Below the pieces are notes generated by a model. That model was not told the DNA's origin. It saw only the letters and a program-made list of their open reading frames with translations, and made no database searches. A stretch of 64,000 nucleotides of DNA from Anas platyrhynchos (lineage: Eukaryota; Chordata; Aves; Anseriformes; Anatidae): positions 144,514,001 through 144,578,000 of the forward strand of contig NC_092587.1 of assembly GCF_047663525.1 (NCBI RefSeq), given 5' to 3'. The position numbers and the translations under genes were made by a program. Position 1 is the first letter of the stretch. Every line of letters begins with the position of its first letter. Positions 1 through 46,281 of the stretch are shown here, piece after piece.

Positions 1-776
1 ATGTGGAAAAGAGAAGAAAGATGAAAACAAAGATGGGGAATGCTGACTCAGTATGAGAAGTACAGGCTGCAGTCCCACAGCAACCTATGTACTTACTGCT
101 GCAGTGGCACTCTTCATCATTCACTTCTTTGCCCTTTCCCTGAGATGATTCAGCACAGTAACCTGGCAGAAAATATACGCACAGTAAAAAGGGTGGAGAG
201 TTCCTGCCGTGTGAGTGAAATGAAGAGGCGCAGCCCCATCTCTGTATGTGGACAGTGAAGACAAAAGGGGAATTATAACTCACTCTTTCTTAAAAGACAG
301 AAATTCAAGGTATCCTACGGAATTATTAGAATTATCTCCTGTCTGGGCTTCGTGCACACTTGGGACCTTGCTGCCACTCCTAGAGGCCAGAAGTACAAAT
401 GGATCCAAAAGCTGTTTGACAAATTGATGGAGAAGTACATTTGTCAGCATGACAGCGACCACAATTTTTACCCAAGGGAGCTCCTCCGCTGCCCTTCAGA
501 TGCTGAAAACAGAAAGAAAAGAGCACTCGGTGCTGGTTTATATTTTGTATCTCTCATATGTCAGCATTTGGCCATTGCCGGGCAGAGGACACCAGCCTAG
601 GGATGCTTCCTTTGAGCTAGCAGGCTGCCGTTTGTGTTTCTATTTAATTTACTTCAACCAGATGTAATATAAACATATTGCTTATGTTATATTCTATATG
701 CTGTAAATTATTGTGGGGACACAAAGTGTCTACTGGATATACCAAAATACTAAAGTTACGTTGGAAAACTTCCTGG
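1..776. other. Upstream flank of GAS6, nothing recognised
   Basis: No exon, repeat or regulatory site could be supported. A short open frame at 352-600 (+) has no recognisable homology, and no splice or promoter context supports it. Confidence 0.6.
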
Positions 777-1045
777 GATCATAGAATCATAAAATCACAG
801 AATGGTTTGGGTCGGAAGGGACCTTAAAGATAATTTAATTCCACCCCCTGCCATGGGCAGGGACACCTCCCCCCAGCCCAGGCTGCCCACAGCCCCATCC
901 AGCCTGGCCTTGAGCCCCTCCAGGGATGGGGCAGCCACAGCTTCTCTGGGCAGCCTGTGCCGGTGCCTCACCACCCTCTAGAATTTCTTTCTTATATCTG
1001 ATCTAAATCTAATTTTTTAGCCTAAAACCATCCCCACTGCGGCTC
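777..1045 (-). mobile_element. CR1 LINE 3' end fragment
   Basis: Starts with the reverse complement of the CR1 terminal octamer repeats (atagaatcat), then the typical body aatggtttgggtcggaaggg and ccatgggcagggacacctcc, ending near 1045. The element points to the - strand. It is truncated at its 5' side, as nearly all CR1 copies are. It lies about 480 bp upstream of the GAS6 ATG. Confidence 0.93.
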
Positions 1046-1327
1046 TGGGGGTCCCCAGGCGCTGGGACCCTCCAAGCCCCCATGACAGGGGGCTGTGGTG
1101 GCGGTCTGTCAGCGCGGCGTGTGGCGCAGTGGCGCAGCGCCTCCACAGCCCTCACCTCACTCACCCACCCTAAAACCCTACTGTAAACCTAATGTTTAAC
1201 CGTGAAGAAAACACACCGGGAAGGCTTGTGTGTGTGTGGGGTGGGTGGGCACGTTTATTAATTCAGGCAGAGCCCAGCCGGCTCTGGCGCTGCCTTCCAC
1301 CTTTGCGGAGGGGAGGAGAGAGGAGGA

Positions 1328-1350
1328 GGGAGGGAGGGATGGAGGGAGGG
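1328..1350 (+). promoter_or_regulatory. Putative G-quadruplex motif upstream of GAS6 ATG
   Basis: Five GGG runs at 1328, 1332, 1336, 1344 and 1348, separated by 1- to 5-nt loops, fit the G3+N1-7 quadruplex rule on the + (coding) strand. It sits in a purine-rich block (about 1305-1355), roughly 170 nt before the ATG, in the likely 5' UTR or core promoter. Confidence 0.6.
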
Positions 1351-1520
1351 GACGGGGGTGTCCCGCGGCTCGGCGGCTGGGGGAGCGGTTGTGTAGGATG
1401 GGCGAGCGGCTCCCTGCTGGGCTCGGCAGGCTCCGCGATCCCACAGCAGCGCCCGCCCCGAGCCGCTCCTCTCCGACACCGGCCCCGGCCACGGCTTCGG
1501 CCCCGGCCCCGGCCGCCGCC

Positions 1521-36584
<35,064 letters not shown>

Positions 36585-37015
36585 GTACCACTGCAAGGCG
36601 AAAGTTTTATACTAGGGAACTTTCAATGCTTTTCTTTTTTTTTTTTAAAGATATAAATTATTCAGACCTACCGCACTGCGTGTATAGTTTCTCTTAAACA
36701 CTGAAGTTATGTAGGAGCTACTGATCCTTATGTCAGATTGATTATTGAAATACTCCTTTGCTTTGAGGTTTAAAGGTTGTAATATATTTGTAAATAGTTC
36801 AGAAGACTAATATTAAATAAGCCAAAAGTACAGAATATGCCTAAATGAATGTCATGTTTAAACTGTAAGAGACAGTTTTATCTGGAATGTGGAAAACCTG
36901 GTAATATATGAGTGTGGACTGGAAGAAAAATAATAATTCTGTATTATTTTTATTACCAACACTGCTTTCTGATTTGCAAAGTATGAGAGAATAAAATATT
37001 TACATACAAGTTTTT
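36585..37015 (+). other. GAS6: GAS6 3' UTR
   Basis: AT-rich sequence following the stop codon up to about 20 nt past the first AATAAA. The end point is inferred from that signal. A T-run at about 36636-36649 and several TATTTA-like elements lie inside. Confidence 0.65.
36990..36995 (+). terminator. GAS6: Candidate GAS6 polyadenylation signal AATAAA
   Basis: First canonical AATAAA downstream of the GAS6 stop, about 400 nt into the 3' UTR and followed by T-rich DNA. A second AATAAA at 38968-38973 could serve a longer form, but nothing else supports it. Confidence 0.6.
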
Positions 37016-40000
37016 AATTTACCTGTACTCACATTATTCTGTACTCTGCTATTTGGAGATGATGACTCAGGCTGTGCCTGATATGGAGATTACAATAGTG
37101 TTGTGGGGTTTTTTTGTTTCAATTTGTTTGGAGGTGGGGGTTATGTGTTTGTGTCAGTATTACATATCCTTGGGCTGGAAAGCGCACGGTTGCTGCTATT
37201 ATTATTGCTACAGTTTTTCTTGCTGGTACCACAGATGGAAGACTCAATTGTGACCTTTAGAAAAACTTGGTCAACAGAGAATGGAAAAAAAAAAAAAAAA
37301 CAAAACTGGGTCAGCAGGAAACAATTAGAAGAAAAGACTCATAAGCTGAAAGCCATATGGCTTTTGTGTCAATAACCACTGAAGCAAATGATGAGGTGTT
37401 GAGAATTGGGAATATTAAGTGGTGATGACATTTTTTTGCTGCTTAATTTTGAGGTTGGCTCATTCACCGTGAGCCTAACGGGAGCACAGAGGCTTGTGAT
37501 TCTGAGAGTTAGCCAGGCTGAATTGCAGTGTGGTGAGAATATGCTTGTGGGTTTACTTGGGAGAGGTTGTAGAGCCATAAAGTGCATTTAACTTCTAAAC
37601 TATCCTGGTGCTGCTGGGGCAGGCTTTGCCTAGCCTGCTTTGAGGCAACTGAATCTTGCTTATTTGCTCCTTGCTTTCCAGTGGGTTAAAGAAATGAGAA
37701 CGAGAGGTATGCCGTGGTGGATATCTGAACACTGGGTGGCTAAAGTCACCCTATGCTTCACGGGGTTAATATGGAACAGGTCTAATTCCACTAGTTTTTT
37801 TTTATATAAATTGTTCCCAGTCATTCTATGCCATGTTTTGCCTAGTCAAATACGGAGCTGATGGATTAAGCTAATAAAGCACACGTGACAAGGTAAGTGA
37901 CCGAGGTGTGGAGATGTAACTGTCCCAGAGGAATGAATGGACGCAGGGCAGGACTATCCCAACTGTATCCCAGCTGACAAAAGTTTTTACACTCAGGAAT
38001 GACCAGATGCCAGTTTGGAAGGATAATTGCTAACGAGGCAGTGATAACGGGGACAGACTCACTGGTGGACTGTGCGTGGATTGGATAGGAAAATCCAGAA
38101 GTATTTCTATGGGTTCACTTTTTGATATTGAGCAAGGGATACCAAGTTATGTGCAGGAGTGCTTTCTGTTATAGTCAATGATGCTGGATCAACTTGAGAT
38201 TTGATGGAGAACTGAAGAAACATCAGCTTATTATTCCAGTGAGAGCAGGGAATCCTGAAGGTATTGTGGTGAACAGCACTTCCTCACTGTGGTGGTTTGT
38301 TTTCTGTTTGTTTTTCCTGGTTATTTTAGTACTTTACCAAAATACGTCTCCCATTCTTTTAACTTGGAGGAGCTCTAATGCAAACAGTACAAACTTGGAT
38401 GGCACCTACTATTTTTTAAACCAAGTAGATGGAACAAACCCCATTTTACTTTGTTCTTTTCAAAGGAAGCGTGTTAGCAAAGCAGTCTTATGTCTAGCAT
38501 TTGTTTTTTGGTATAGTTTCTGTGGTGGATCCCAGAAAAATAACATGTGGCATAAATGAATCACAAATATGTCTGACCTTTGTGTTAATGTAAGTGGTAC
38601 TGTTTATGAAGCCAGATCCTGGAAACGCGAATCTTGTGGTACATTGTGGCAGCCTGCAGTTGCAGGCTTAGTATTATGTGAAAAAGACTGTAATTCATTT
38701 TTTTTTTAATAACAGTCTGATTCGGAACTAAAAATATCGCTAGGATTGTGCGTATCTGTGCATGTATGAGAAGATATTTTGCATGGACTACAACAAACTC
38801 CAACCAAAATGTGGTTTAGAAGAAAAAGCCAGAGTTTGCAAGTCTGGAGAATTACAGAAAGGGAGGCAAGGAGTGTGGGGGGGTGCTTTTGTGTCAAACT
38901 TGATTGCTTTTTATACCCTAACACTGGAAGAAGAGGCAGCTACTTCTATATATTGTTGAGAAGAAGAAATAAAATGATAAGCATTCCTTCATCCCTCCTC
39001 AATCACTGTGCTTCAACCCAAGAGAAACACTGATTTCATTTTTGTTCTGTTTGCAGTCTAGGTGCTCAACTCAAAGGGACCAAGTCTGGGGTGTGTTTTT
39101 TTTTTGACTCCAAAAGTGCCCAAAAATGAACCCAGGTGGTTCTCCAGGGAGTATTCATAGTAACTCAAAGTAAGTCAATTTGCAGTTCCACTCCTGTTCT
39201 ACTCAGTGCATGATTAGGGTGATCGTGCTTTTCACAGCATGCATTTGCACAAGAACTACGAATTTTGGATGTATTGAATTCATGAGTAGAAGTAAACAGC
39301 AGCCTCCCCTCTGACTGTGTTTCTCTTAACCTAGTTCATATCACTGACCTCATCAACAATACAAGGTAGGCGCCTTGTCACCAACGTTAACATCACTGGC
39401 CTAAAACTTTGCATATCAGAAAAAAAAGATGGAATACATAGAGTATGTTTTTTATGGTCCATATAAATTATTTTATATGACTTTATAAATTATTTTATAT
39501 GACTTTATTTGTATTAGTTCTGAATCTTTTTTTTATACGTAGAGGTACAGCACATGAATCAATAGAAATTCTTGAAAGGTGGAAAGTATTATGTAAAAGG
39601 ATGATCGTCCTTTGGTCTATTTTCAGCTGGTCTGATGGTGTCACTTCCTTTCAAAGGAAACTGTCAAGTAGGCTGGTTTTGTTTATATAGTGTTTCTTTA
39701 TATTTCCATAATATGAAGCAGCTGCTTAAAAAGCTAATGAGAAATACCTTCCTTTCCTTGCTTTGCTCTTTGGCCTTTCAGAAAATATCTATAGCTTCAT
39801 TGCTGTCTAGACTGCAAGATCTACAGAGCAAGCAGCAGCACCATCCCTCTTCCAGGAGCAAAACGCAGTGGCGTGGTGCCATAATCTGATGGGTTTCCAT
39901 GCCTGTGTAGCCACTCCTGCCCCTAGATATGAAAGCCATGCTCTAAGAGGGATCTCAGCCAATATGATGTACAGAAAGGGGACAGGGCGCACACAACTTT

Positions 40001-40459
40001 GTTCCTGTCAAAGGCACTGTTACAAGTGTTGCCGCTTAGCCTTGTCAAAGTATTTCCAGTTCTGTACAATGGGGAAAATTATGAAGGAATTCCGACCCTT
40101 CATCAGCTCTTTCAGTGGTTGCAGAATTACTGGACCAGACCTTGTTAAACTTAAATAACTGGGGTTCACAGAGAGCGCTTTTGGTTGTGATCCTCTTTGG
40201 AATTAATTCCAACACTAAAGTGCAGATTAAACATCTGTCTGGAAATTGCACCTTTAGCATGCTGACATGACATTTTACTATGCAGACTAGACTGCCATGA
40301 AGTGCAAATTTAAAAAAAAAATCCAATAAAATTAACCTTTCTGTTTGAAACTTGAGGGAATTATTCCATAGGGTAGTTTTCCCTCTTTTTTTTTTTTTTC
40401 TTTCTTTTTTTCTCATAAATATAACAGCCTTAGGTACAGTATAAATATACACAGTCAAT
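37016..40459. other. GAS6-TMEM255B convergent intergenic region
   Basis: About 3.4 kb between the two inferred polyadenylation sites. AT-rich, with a poly-A run near 37285-37300 and the 22-bp tandem duplication at 39462. No gene is recognised. Confidence 0.7.
39462..39505 (+). repeat. Perfect 2 x 22 bp tandem duplication
   Basis: A 22-bp AT-rich unit beginning tataaattattttatatgac is repeated exactly at 39462-39483 and 39484-39505, between the two genes. Confidence 0.85.
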
Positions 40460-40496
40460 TTTATTGCAAAATAATTGCCACACATTTTTTTTTATT
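40460..40496 (-). terminator. TMEM255B: Candidate TMEM255B polyadenylation signals
   Basis: Two AATAAA hexamers on the - strand, at 40496-40491 and 40465-40460, about 500 nt past the stop codon. Either could direct cleavage near 40440. Confidence 0.55.
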
Positions 40497-40991
40497 GGTA
40501 CAACTCTTTCACCAAAAAAAAGGGTTCTTAAATAAATACTACAAGCAAACAAACACCGAGGCTCTTCCTACCCAAAGTGATTTACTCAGAGAGCTCCAGA
40601 CTACCCACTCAGACAACACAGACTAAAACCCCTCTATACTGGTCTATGAAAGCAGAACACATATCCAGAGCGTTTTCTTCACTTCTCCTCTTGAAGAAAA
40701 ATCACTCTGCAGTATATGGAGAAGGAAAAAACTCAGGGTAGGCAGAAAGCAATACTGCATTTGACTGCAGGTAGGCAAACTAGGTGGTTACCTGTCACAC
40801 TGCTGGTGATGTGCCTGCCCTGACATTGCCAGGTTTCTGCTCTGCTTGGGGGGATGTGGCTAAAAGCAGAGTGGCCGTGACACACTCTGTGGTGGGTTCC
40901 TTGCTATGTCTAGTGCCTGTGGGGCACAGGGTTTCCAAAGGTTTCTTAAAAACAAAGAAGCCTACCAGCTGCCTAAAAGACATTCTTTGTC
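40460..40991 (-). other. TMEM255B: TMEM255B 3' UTR (putative)
   Basis: Region after the stop on the - strand up to two AATAAA signals (complement of 40491-40496 and 40460-40465). No other signal occurs nearer the stop. The end is inferred. Confidence 0.55.
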
Positions 40992-41159
40992 CTACGGTGC
41001 GTACGGTGGAGGCTTTTCTCCAGGCAAAAAGTAAGTCGGTGCATAGAGGGGTGGAGCATTGGGGGGGAGGCCGTAGTTGGAGCTGGACTGAGATGAAGGC
41101 TGAGTTTCTTCTGATAAAGAAATGTCAGTAGATGATGTTCCTGGAAAATTGCTGGCAGG
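40992..41159 (-). CDS. TMEM255B: TMEM255B last coding exon, PPxY tail and stop
   Basis: 55 residues from [18 protein letters not shown] to the end [20 protein letters not shown] plus AP and TAG. Two PPxY motifs (PPLY, PPPY) are the usual ligands of NEDD4-type WW domains. Acceptor TATACAG on the - strand. Confidence 0.94.
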   Translation of the reverse strand, partial: PASNFPGTSSTDISLSEETQPSSQSSSNYGLPPNAPPLYAPTYFLPGEKPPPYAP

Positions 41160-44100
41160 CTGTATACAGACAAAGAAAAATGCTTCAATAAATGATTATG
41201 ATCCCGTTTGTGGCTCTGCTTTAAGTGTTTACCATGTAAGTATTATGTCCCACGGTTATTTCTCATGCATTGCAGCACAACACTCACTTCAGTATTAGAG
41301 AACCTGCTTAAGGACAGCGATTACAGTGTACAGTGAAAGAAGACAGATTCCACCTGTAATCCAAGTCATTTTTAATAGACATTGTGCATACAGCTGGACA
41401 ACAGAACAGGAATTTCTGCAGAAGGTGCTTTGGTTTCCTGGGTGAGGCATGGCACCCAACTGCCTGATTAAGTTACATATAGCTGCAAATTTCTAGGCAT
41501 CACTCTAAAATCTCAAAGTTGTAATACTTGCATAAATGCAGGTTTTTTTCTTATTGCTGTGCCAAATGCAGACTCCTTATAAGAGAAAATTTACAGGTAG
41601 GCATTCTTTAAAAGACCTCCTTGTAGGTCTTTCACCTCGGCTGTCCCAGTTACAAGGAGGCCTTGGCTGAAATAGGCACAAAAAATAAGCAGCCCATGTT
41701 GAGTAACAACTAGGATTTATTAAAACAACAGGATGCCTCTAGGGACTATTGTTCTGGATAAAATCCTCCACTACTCTAAACCAAGTTTTGCCATTGTTTT
41801 CAAGAGGGTCAGGATTTCACTCCTCCCCTCACATGCCAGTCCATGGGCTCCATCAGAAGAGTTGGGCTCAGCTCCCTTCAAGTTCAGGCCTAAAATGCCT
41901 GGAATTTAAAAGAAAAAATAGTAAACATGGATCTATTTCAAGGGAAATCTAAAATCCAGGCAAGCAAACAATGCTGTCTTGGGTACTTACCATGATAAAA
42001 AAAAAAATAGTAGTCATCATTTAGAAGGCCAGTACCAGGGCTGATACTTGGCTGGTGGCACCTCAGAGCTGCCCAGGGTTGCCAGTCCCCATGCCACGGG
42101 GGGGACTTTGAAGGAAGGGGACTTTGTGACAGGAAGGTTGTTTGTGCACCATAACTATGCAGGAGGCAGTGCAAGTATACCTATAGACCTGCTGGCTAGA
42201 TCAGCTCCAAATGGAGTTATTGGGTTTTATTGCTCTTTTTTTGTTTGTTTTGGTTTGGTTTTCACAACCCCAGCAGCCCCTGCACAGCTCGTCATTTACC
42301 TGACCGGCTGGCAGGCCTCCTACCCAGACCGGCTGTGACTGACCTGTACCAGTAAGGGATGAGTGATTTTGTTACCACATGCCATGGTAAACAAATGAAA
42401 TGCTGGTTACAACTTCGTCAGAATGCATTCCTGGTGTCACCTCTGTTTTTGTGTTTGGCTGATTGCTGCTTGTGGGCAAACTGTGAGGTAAACTAAGCTG
42501 GTTTGGCACCAGCTCAAGGTGTGATTATTTTTTTAAGACTTTGTTTGCCTCAGCAAGCAGGTATGCAGTGAGATACTGAATTCAGCAGAAGACTGAGAAC
42601 AAATCTTAGTCTTAGCTGAGCTGAGCCTCCACATATGTGACCCCAACTGGGGACCCCAACAAAGCAGGGAGCCAAAGGGAATGCTGGAAAGAGAGATGTG
42701 TCATGGGGCCCACCTCGCTGTACAGTTAGCAAGGGCACTGGAAAAGGAATGAGGCCTGAGGGTGAGATGCTGGCCTCCAGCTGGGCTTCACATGTGGACA
42801 GGACACAGGGGTGAGCTCCTGCTGGGGCCGGCCAGCAGCACAGCACGCTCAGTGCCACCCCAAACACATGGTGCACAGCATAGAAACTGATTCCCACCCC
42901 TGGTCGGTGGAAAGGCCTCTAGGGTGCATTCATAGCACTCACTTCATACATCTTTCACCTGTGATAATCGACATGTGAGAAGTGCCTTGCGCTCTCTGTG
43001 GACTCTGAAGGGCAGGCCTGCTTGGGTGGAGTCCTCTACACTGTAGACATCTAGATCTTAATTCAGCTGCCCACACGAGTGTCTAGCCCTTTGGGGATGT
43101 CATGGGGCATGCCAGATATCCACACAGACATGGTACAGTGACTACAGGACCTGGACCCTCATAGAGCAGCACCAGGGGGCATGTGGCTACTTGATCTCGT
43201 TATCTCACATCACTAGATCCCTACATGTCAACAGCCCGTGTTTAGCCAGCTGAATCCCAGCCACAAAGCCTGTAGTTGCCTTAAGGACCAGGACCAGCTG
43301 AGCAGGGCTTGTGAAGGCCTGAATTCAGCAGCTAGACACCAGGCCACCAGCTGCTTGGAGCACTTAGATGGATTATGAAGGCCTCCAGCCCTATGGGTTC
43401 AGCCCACAGCTCTCAGTGGATGTCATCTGAGCATCTGGCTGTTACAAATCAGGCCAGCTTCTCACATTCACCCTTTTGTAACTTTGAGTAAGCTTATTAC
43501 AATTTTTAACTCATAACTATTCCATTATGCTGAATGCTGATGCAGAAATTAATTCTCTCTAAACTACAACATAATTAGCTCATACATGCAGTAAAGCTGC
43601 TTGACTTTTTTTGGTTTTCTCTCTTCTTTTTTCTTTTTTTCTTTTTCTTTTCCAAGAAAAGGATTAAGTGCTTCCCCTTTTGGAGCCCAGTGCTTCTTGC
43701 TAACCTCTCCTGGCCTGAGGACAGCTGGTGATGTCTGCCCCTGAGTGTTATGAAGGGGAGAGAAGATAAATGAACACCCTTCTTAGAAAAAGTAGAAATG
43801 TAGGGGAAAAAAGTATTTGTTTTGGAATGCAGTTAAGAATTTGGGGGTAAATATTTCTGTTTCTCAGTGGACACAGGACTGAACAATTACAATTGATCCT
43901 CAAGACTACTTACATGCATCTTTTCAGCCTCATTGCTTTCTTTCGTCTCTGTTTATCCCCTTCTCTATTCTTGGCTACGTGCTAACTGAACTCTGCAGAA
44001 CAGCACAGCTTTTCAGCTAAAAGCAAACAAAAAAAAGATCTCCGTGTGTACTCTTTTTTTTTTTTTTTTTCCTCTCAATCAGTGGTCTCCAAAAGTGCCT

Positions 44101-46250
44101 GGCCCCATTATCTTATTTATTAAAATGTGCCAAGGACTGTTCTTTGGCTGTGAAGCCAACTGGCACAGCACACATCACATCCATACAGCTGAACCAAACC
44201 AGTGTGTCTCTCTGTATGCATACCACTTACCAGGAATGGTCCAAGGCTCCTGCTGGCTCCTGACCCCTTCCTAGGTGTTGATGGGAGACTATTAGATGGT
44301 CTGGGCCAAACCCATGCCAGGAGGATGCTAACAACTCACTGGTGTGGGTGGTCATTGGCCCTGAGGAGATGTGGCCTGGGAGGCTGTGGGGAGCTGATCC
44401 ACAGCCAGCTCGTGCTAAACATGCAGTGTTTTCTATTAAGAATTGCAAAACATGCAGTACCCATCGGTCTGACAGTAGACTGCCAAAGCGTAACAAGGCA
44501 TTGGACTGAACAAACCAGCTTTATTGTGATTTAAAAACCTAAAAAATGCCAGCAATCTCTTTAGTGTCTCAGTATGGCTATTTACCACCTCATCCCTAAT
44601 GTTCTTCATCTCGCTTTGCCCGCTCTGTGCTGTACGGCCTGAGCCCAACCATGACGGTGACTGGTGCCCAAGGCCCTGCCATGGCCAGGAGCACTGCTGG
44701 CCTCCCAGCTCTGTGAGGGAGGGACAAGGGAGAGTTACAGCAACCAGCGTGGGCCTGCAGAGCACGTGTACTCTGAGTACAGACACCTAGATGTTGTGCA
44801 GGGGGAGAGACAAGTGTCCTAAAAGAGAATTTTTGAGTAATACCCATGTAAGTAGGGAGCCACTGTGGATTGACGAGTATGCGTGAGCATTTACCTTCCA
44901 CAACAGTCCTGTCAGGACACAAGGCACGTAGCTCATGGGACATGCTGCCAGGGACCCTCTGTGGAGGGAATTAGTCTTGCCTGTGCTCCACAGAGGGTCC
45001 CTGGCAGTGGGACTGGTGGTGGGAATGGTGCCTTCTCCACTGAAGCTATTTGATAGCCAAGTGGCATAGGAGCAGGTGAAGGACCCTTCAGGCAAAGGAG
45101 AGTCAAGAACTGTCTTGTCACCAGGCTACTTGAGCAAAAAATAAATAAAAATCAAGCACCATCCTCAGCATCACTCACTGCTTTTTCCAGGCCAGCTCTG
45201 GGCTGGACTCCATGTGTTTAACAGCAGCTGAGGGACTATGCCCCTAACCCCTCATTTATACTCTTCTTTGGTGTGTCAAAACACTTCCTCCATCTGGCTT
45301 GTCTTGCCACCAAAAAGCTCTACCAGTACAACCAAAACTGTGTGATGAGTAGCTATCAGTAATATCCAGCCACAGTCCTTTCCATATCACTCAGTTTTAC
45401 AGACCTCTTATTTCCTCCCCTTTCTTGTCTCCTTTCCATCTGTTGAGTCCTCATCTACTGGTTCCTATATTATGAGTAGCATGGACTAAGGCATGTAAAC
45501 CTTTCTGACAAATCCTGTATAACTGATATTCCTTTGGCTTCCCCATATGGCTCTGCTCCTGCTTTACCTGGCCCAACACAGGAGCTGCTTTCACCTTTGT
45601 GACTGCCACAACACAGCTCTTATCCCACATTGGGATTTCTGACTAACAGATAGAGCCCAAAGGACAACCAGAGAAAATTGAAGATCTAGGGACAGACCTA
45701 AGAACAAGACCCAGGCTAAATCATCCCAGAGGCAAGCCTGTGCATTGGGATCCAACTTCCTGACCTGGTTGCAGACCCTGCTGGAGCCAAGACCTACACT
45801 TGAGAGTTTGTACCGAGAAGCAGCTCAAGGTTTTCTGATGGAGCAAATGGCACCATTTTGTACTGTACCTGAAGAGGCAACGGGTAGGATGGATACGTAG
45901 AAATAGTGGCAGCAGAAGGACAAAACCCAGCATACGTCAGGATCTGCTGGGCAGGATTGTACAGGATCTGAGGAGGAGGTGCAGCACTGAAAGCAATTTG
46001 GGACATAGGTACCTGTTGAGCACGGAAAACAACAATTTATTAGCACAGTGCAGAGGGGTCTGGGGCAGGAACCAGTCCCAACAGAAGTGACTAACAGCTA
46101 ACAACTTCCTATTTTCCAGCATAACGCCAGTACTACAAAATAAATAAATAAATAAAAATAAGTGACAGACATAATGAGGAGAGGGTGTATCTGGAGTGAA
46201 TTTTCTGGCCAGAATTACACTGCTATTTTAATCTTCTTCCCTCGGAAAGG

Positions 46251-46281
<31 letters not shown>

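Noticed and set aside
352-600. 82-residue + strand frame upstream of GAS6
   Set aside because: No homology recognised and no supporting splice sites; likely chance.
1156-1195. CCCTAA-like pieces resembling telomere repeats
   Set aside because: Only two or three imperfect units occur, too few for an interstitial telomeric repeat.
36990-38973. Second AATAAA at 38968-38973 as a GAS6 distal polyadenylation site
   Set aside because: A lone hexamer 2 kb downstream with no other support; AATAAA is common in AT-rich DNA.
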